This document shows, one piece after another, positions 61,397-64,000 of a stretch of 64,000 bases of DNA; positions within the stretch are counted from its first letter, which is position 1; each line of letters opens with the position of its first letter. This stretch comes from Verrucomicrobiota bacterium. Lineage in GTDB: Bacteria; Verrucomicrobiota; Kiritimatiellia; CAIQIC01. Below the pieces are notes generated by a model that worked only from the letters and a program-made list of their open reading frames with translations, did no database searches and was not told where the DNA came from. The DNA is taken from contig SCQF01000048.1 in assembly GCA_004321905.1 (NCBI GenBank), positions 27,344-91,343 on the forward strand, written 5' to 3'. The position numbers were made by a program, and so were the translations under genes.

Positions 61397-61467
61397 GCCA
61401 CGGATTAACACAGATTTTCACGGATTTGAAAGAATCTATCCGTGTTTCATCCGTGTCAATCTGTGGC
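61397..61467. repeat. Inverted repeat GCCACGGATTAACACAG.. without a gene
   Basis: Two arms of about 30 bases (GCCACGGATTAACACAG.. and ..CCGTGTCAATCTGTGGC) in inverted order around ten bases. The same general family as the ends of the GxxExxY cassette, here as an empty unit between a small Tat-like gene and the Memo fusion. Confidence 0.78.
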
Positions 61468-61470
61468 TTC

Positions 61471-61665
61471 CTATCCGATCCATTTGCCCGGTTGTTTCAT
61501 TTCGCACTCGTCTAGCGGTCGAATCGGACCGGAATAATGCCCAACGCGCACAGCCACGAGCCAGCGCACCGGCGGACGCTGACGCAGCCACACCCACGCA
61601 CCCGTTCCTGCGGCGGCGAGCGCGGCCAAACCCACCGCGATGAAGTTGCGCCGTTTCAGTTCCAT
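61471..61665 (-). CDS. Small Tat-like/single-helix protein, 64 aa
   Basis: MELKRRNFIAVGLAALAAAG.. begins inside the end of the radical SAM gene (10-base overlap), so it is likely co-translated. A twin-arginine-like KRRNFIA plus a helix (about 8-26) leads to a short tail, HYSGPIRPLDECEMKQPGKWIG. Too short for a known domain. It follows the AmmeMemoRadiSam radical SAM gene and precedes the Memo fusion. Possibly a small anchored subunit of that system; the track's other frame across this region is a shadow. Confidence 0.62.
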   Translation of the reverse strand: MELKRRNFIAVGLAALAAAGTGAWVWLRQRPPVRWLVAVRVGHYSGPIRPLDECEMKQPGKWIG

Positions 61666-62633
61666 ACACCGTAAATCCTCGTTCCACAATCAGGACATTT
61701 TCCGGCACGCACACGATTCTCCAATACGCTGAAGCCTGTGCGCCGCACGAGCACCTTTTTGCACTTCGGGCACTGCGTATGCGCCGCGTCCTCTTCCAAG
61801 ATGTTGCCGAGATAAACGTAGTACGAACCCGCCGCCTGCGCGATGTCCCGCGCACGATGCAGCGTCTCGATTGGCGTCGGCGGCAGATGCGCCAATTTGT
61901 GCTGTGGAGAGAATCGTGAGAAGTGCAAGGGCACATCGCGCCCAACGTTCTTCACCACCCAATCGCATAGTTTTTTCAGATCGGCATCGCCGTCGTTGAG
62001 TGTGGTGACGATCAGATGAACGATCTCCACCTCCAGCGCCATTTCCTTGGCGAGCAGAATGGTATCCAATACCGGCTGGAGCGTGGCTTCACAAACGTCA
62101 CGATAGAAATCCTCGCTCATCGCTTTGAGGTCAATGCGCGCCACGTCCGTCACGCGAAACAGCTCCCGTGCCGGATCGGGATTGATGTAGCCGGCGGTGA
62201 TGAGGATGTTCTTCAAGCCTGCGACGCGCGCCGCCATCGCGGTATCGAGCACATACTCATAGAAAATGATCGGGTCGGTGTAGGTATAGGAAATCGAAGG
62301 GCAGCCGTTTTGCCGCGCCAACTCCACGATTTTCGCCGGCGGCAGTTCCATCGCCTCGACGTCTTCCGGGTTACGCTGCGAAATCTCCCAGTTTTGGCAA
62401 TTTTTGCAGTGCAGATTACAGCCGACCGTCGCCAGCGAAAGGGTCGGCGTGCCGGGCAAAAAATGAAACACCGGCTTTTTTTCCATCGGGTCAATATGGA
62501 GGCTGCACGGATAGCCGTAGGTCAGCGCGGTTAGTTTGCCATCAAGATTGACCCGCACCCGGCAGTCGCCCCGTCCGTCGGGCGCAATTTCGCAACGACG
62601 TGGACACAACTCGCATTGGACAACCGCGGCCAT
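61656..62633 (-). CDS. AmmeMemoRadiSam system radical SAM enzyme
   Basis: 325 residues. N-terminal CELCPRRCEIAPDGRGDC, KKPVFHFLPGTPTLSLATVGCNLHCKNCQNW (CxxxCxxC) near 75, YTYTDPIIFYEY, and C-terminal zinc-type CPKCKKVLV..CPDCGTRIYG. This is the radical SAM member of the AMMECR1-Memo-radical SAM trio and is related to pyruvate formate lyase activases. The start lies 22 bases after the flavoprotein stop; its end overlaps the small Tat-like gene. Confidence 0.92.
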   Translation of the reverse strand: MAAVVQCELCPRRCEIAPDGRGDCRVRVNLDGKLTALTYGYPCSLHIDPMEKKPVFHFLPGTPTLSLATVGCNLHCKNCQNWEISQRNPEDVEAMELPPAKIVELARQNGCPSISYTYTDPIIFYEYVLDTAMAARVAGLKNILITAGYINPDPARELFRVTDVARIDLKAMSEDFYRDVCEATLQPVLDTILLAKEMALEVEIVHLIVTTLNDGDADLKKLCDWVVKNVGRDVPLHFSRFSPQHKLAHLPPTPIETLHRARDIAQAAGSYYVYLGNILEEDAAHTQCPKCKKVLVRRTGFSVLENRVRAGKCPDCGTRIYGVWN

Positions 62634-62655
62634 GATTCACCGCCACAGCATACGC

Positions 62656-63918
62656 CTACTTCGGCAGTGCGCCAGCAGCGGCCAAGCCGGCCAGCCAACC
62701 GCTGGCGAAGGCCCATTGCAGATTAAAACCGCCGCACGGACCATCAATATCCACCACCTCGCCGGCGAAATAGAGACCCCAGAGTTTTTCGCTTTCCAGC
62801 GTCTCCGAGATGATGTCGCGCAACGCGATGCCGCCGCGCACCACCATCGCGCGCTTGAAGCCTTCCGTATCGCGCGCGGTCAACGGCAAATGGTGAATCA
62901 GATTGGCGAGATGATCGCGCGCCTCGGCGGAAAGTTCCGCCGCGATCACTTCCGGCTCCGCGCCAGCCAACGTCAGCAGTTGACGGCCCAATGCCTGCGG
63001 CAAGCCTTCGGCGACGAGCAGCTTGGCGACGCTCTTTTTCCCAGCCTTGGAACGCCAGCCGTTGAGTTTTTCCAAGGTTTGGAGAACCGTTTCCTCCGGC
63101 AGCAAATCCAGCCGCAGTTGCACGGCAAACTGCTTGGTCAACAGCCGCGCCACCGCGCCGGAAAGATTGAGCACCGCCGGCCCGGAGATACCGTGATGTG
63201 TGAACAGCAGGCCACCACGCATTCCTTCCTTGGACTGGCCCGGCACATCCATCCACACGCGCACATCCGCCACCGAAACACCCGCGAGTTCCGCCGGCCA
63301 ACGCTCGCGCGTGACCACCGGCACCAGCGAAGGCGCAACGGGCACCAGCGTGTGTCCCACCGAGCGTGCCAAGGCATAACCGGAATCATTGCCGCCGAGC
63401 GCGGGATAGCCACAACTGCCGGTGGCGATGATCACGGCATTAGCTTCTATATGCCCCTTGCTCAACTTGACGCCGCACACGCGCTCGCCGTCGCGGATCA
63501 GCTCCACCACTTGCATGCCGGTGAGCAGCTTCACTTTGAGCCGCTGCACCTCGGCCAAAAGTGCATTGAGCACATCGCTGGACTTCTCGCTGACGGGATA
63601 GACCTGAAAACCGTTGGGTGCATGCGTCGGCACGCCAAGCTTTCCCAAAAACTCGCGAAGGTACGGAGCGCCCATCACGCGCAAGGCCGGCTCGGCGAAG
63701 CGACCCTGGCGACCCAACTTTTCCATGAACGCTTCCGACGCCAAGGTATTGGTCACATTGCACCGTTCGCCGCCGCTCGCGCGCAGCTTGAGCGCCGGCT
63801 CCGGCATTCGTTCCAAAACGGTCACTTTCGCGCCGTGACGCGCCGCTGCAATCGCGGCCATCAGGCCCGCTGGTCCCGCGCCCAAAACCAATATTTCTTT
63901 TTTCGCTTTTGGTGGCAT
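62656..63918 (-). CDS. BaiN/HI0933-like NAD(P)/FAD-dependent oxidoreductase
   Basis: 420 residues. FAD-binding ILVLGAGPAGLMAAIAAARHGAKV at the N terminus, RASGGERCNVTN near 48, VIIATGSCGYPALGGNDSGY near 165, GISGPAVLNLSGAVARL near 240, and GEVVDIDGPCGGFNLQWAFASG at the C terminus, all typical of HI0933/BaiN/YhiN. Cytoplasmic flavoprotein, reductase activity on unknown substrates. A palindrome pair in the coding sequence reads LQTLEKLNGWRSKAGKK. It lies upstream of the radical SAM gene on the same strand. Confidence 0.92.
   Translation of the reverse strand: MPPKAKKEILVLGAGPAGLMAAIAAARHGAKVTVLERMPEPALKLRASGGERCNVTNTLASEAFMEKLGRQGRFAEPALRVMGAPYLREFLGKLGVPTHAPNGFQVYPVSEKSSDVLNALLAEVQRLKVKLLTGMQVVELIRDGERVCGVKLSKGHIEANAVIIATGSCGYPALGGNDSGYALARSVGHTLVPVAPSLVPVVTRERWPAELAGVSVADVRVWMDVPGQSKEGMRGGLLFTHHGISGPAVLNLSGAVARLLTKQFAVQLRLDLLPEETVLQTLEKLNGWRSKAGKKSVAKLLVAEGLPQALGRQLLTLAGAEPEVIAAELSAEARDHLANLIHHLPLTARDTEGFKRAMVVRGGIALRDIISETLESEKLWGLYFAGEVVDIDGPCGGFNLQWAFASGWLAGLAAAGALPK
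63035..63085. repeat. Degraded palindrome pair inside the flavoprotein gene, centres 32 bp apart
   Basis: TTCCCAGCCTTGGAA and TTTTTCCAAGGTTTGGAGAA. Arms have decayed, but the 32-base spacing is kept. It encodes LQTLEKLNGWRSKAGKK in frame, in a surface-like stretch. Confidence 0.72.
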
Positions 63919-64000
63919 GTCCGAGTCACTCGGCTATCAAATTTAAGCCAAGTTTATACCCTGTTTTCAAAAAGTGCCAGCAAGAATAGCGTATGGCATA

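Noticed and set aside
61436-61945. 169-residue minus-strand ORF across the radical SAM gene end
   Set aside because: Arg/Cys/Ser-rich composition typical of a shadow frame; the radical SAM and small Tat-like genes explain the DNA.

Overview
The window is about 64 kb of GC-rich, densely coded DNA from a Gram-negative bacterium: it has LpxA and FabZ for lipid A, a secretin, GspE and GspF, and Tat-type and lipoprotein signals. The mix suggests the PVC group, most likely a Kiritimatiellota/Verrucomicrobiota/Lentisphaerota-type organism. Features behind this are several quinoprotein-like beta-propellers, an NfnAB transhydrogenase, AmmeMemoRadiSam proteins, a GxxExxY protein and many short dispersed palindromes. 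This is an inference from gene content; no rRNA or tRNA gene was recognised, so the phylum is not proven.

Layout. 0.2-7 kb: a hypothetical protein, mutL, a WalJ/YycJ-like metallo-beta-lactamase-fold protein, bcp, a tandem universal stress protein, rmuC and a ParA ATPase. 7-11.5 kb (minus): an ebo-type metabolite cluster in the order eboC-eboF-eboD-eboE, without eboA or eboB. 11.5-14 kb (plus): an NfnAB/SudAB-like pair. 14-18 kb: an NTF2-like protein and the E1alpha, E1beta and E2 genes of a 2-oxoacid dehydrogenase complex. 18-20 kb (minus): a PfkB sugar kinase coupled to a DnaQ-like exonuclease. 20-26 kb (plus): six overlapping genes that look like a periplasmic redox operon (two PQQ-like propellers, an NHL-repeat Tat lipoprotein, a 57-residue Cys-rich Tat peptide missing from the ORF track, a NapG/MauM-like ferredoxin and a NapH/MauN-like membrane ferredoxin). 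26-34.5 kb (minus): seven genes combining a squalene-hopene-cyclase-like protein, a second toroid protein, a DUF116-polyprenyl synthase fusion, a ferredoxin, a G3E GTPase, a GcvH-like lipoyl protein and a radical SAM enzyme. 34.5-41.4 kb (minus): a beta-propeller, a glycosyltransferase and an ABC transporter, split by a GxxExxY cassette. 41.5-47.6 kb (minus): fabZ-lpxA-gspD-gspE-gspF. 47.7-64 kb (mostly minus): a YceI-like protein, a divergent YchF-like protein, cstA, a DUF2723 membrane protein, bioB coupled to a giant MFS/spermidine-synthase-like/FMN-binding/NosR-like fusion, a SIMPL protein, an AmmeMemoRadiSam locus and a BaiN/HI0933-like flavoprotein.

The strongest unexplained signal is a palindrome family, TTTTCCAA-N3-TTGGAAAA. 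About 34 copies were counted by eye. Thirty of them form 15 tandem pairs whose centres lie 31-32 bp apart, close to three helical turns. Most pairs are intergenic; four lie inside open genes and are translated as FQALEK / FPSLGK / FSKLWK-like peptides. Other dispersed inverted repeats (GTAGGGGCGC.., TTTGCGCC.., ATCTGTGTTCATC.., TTTTGTGCC..) sit in gaps and in some genes. The two best candidates for an undescribed system are the radical SAM/lipoyl-carrier/terpenoid cluster at 26-34.5 kb and the overlapping quinoprotein/Fe-S operon at 20-26 kb.

All coordinates, starts and repeat counts were worked out by hand. No alignment, structure prediction or database search was run.
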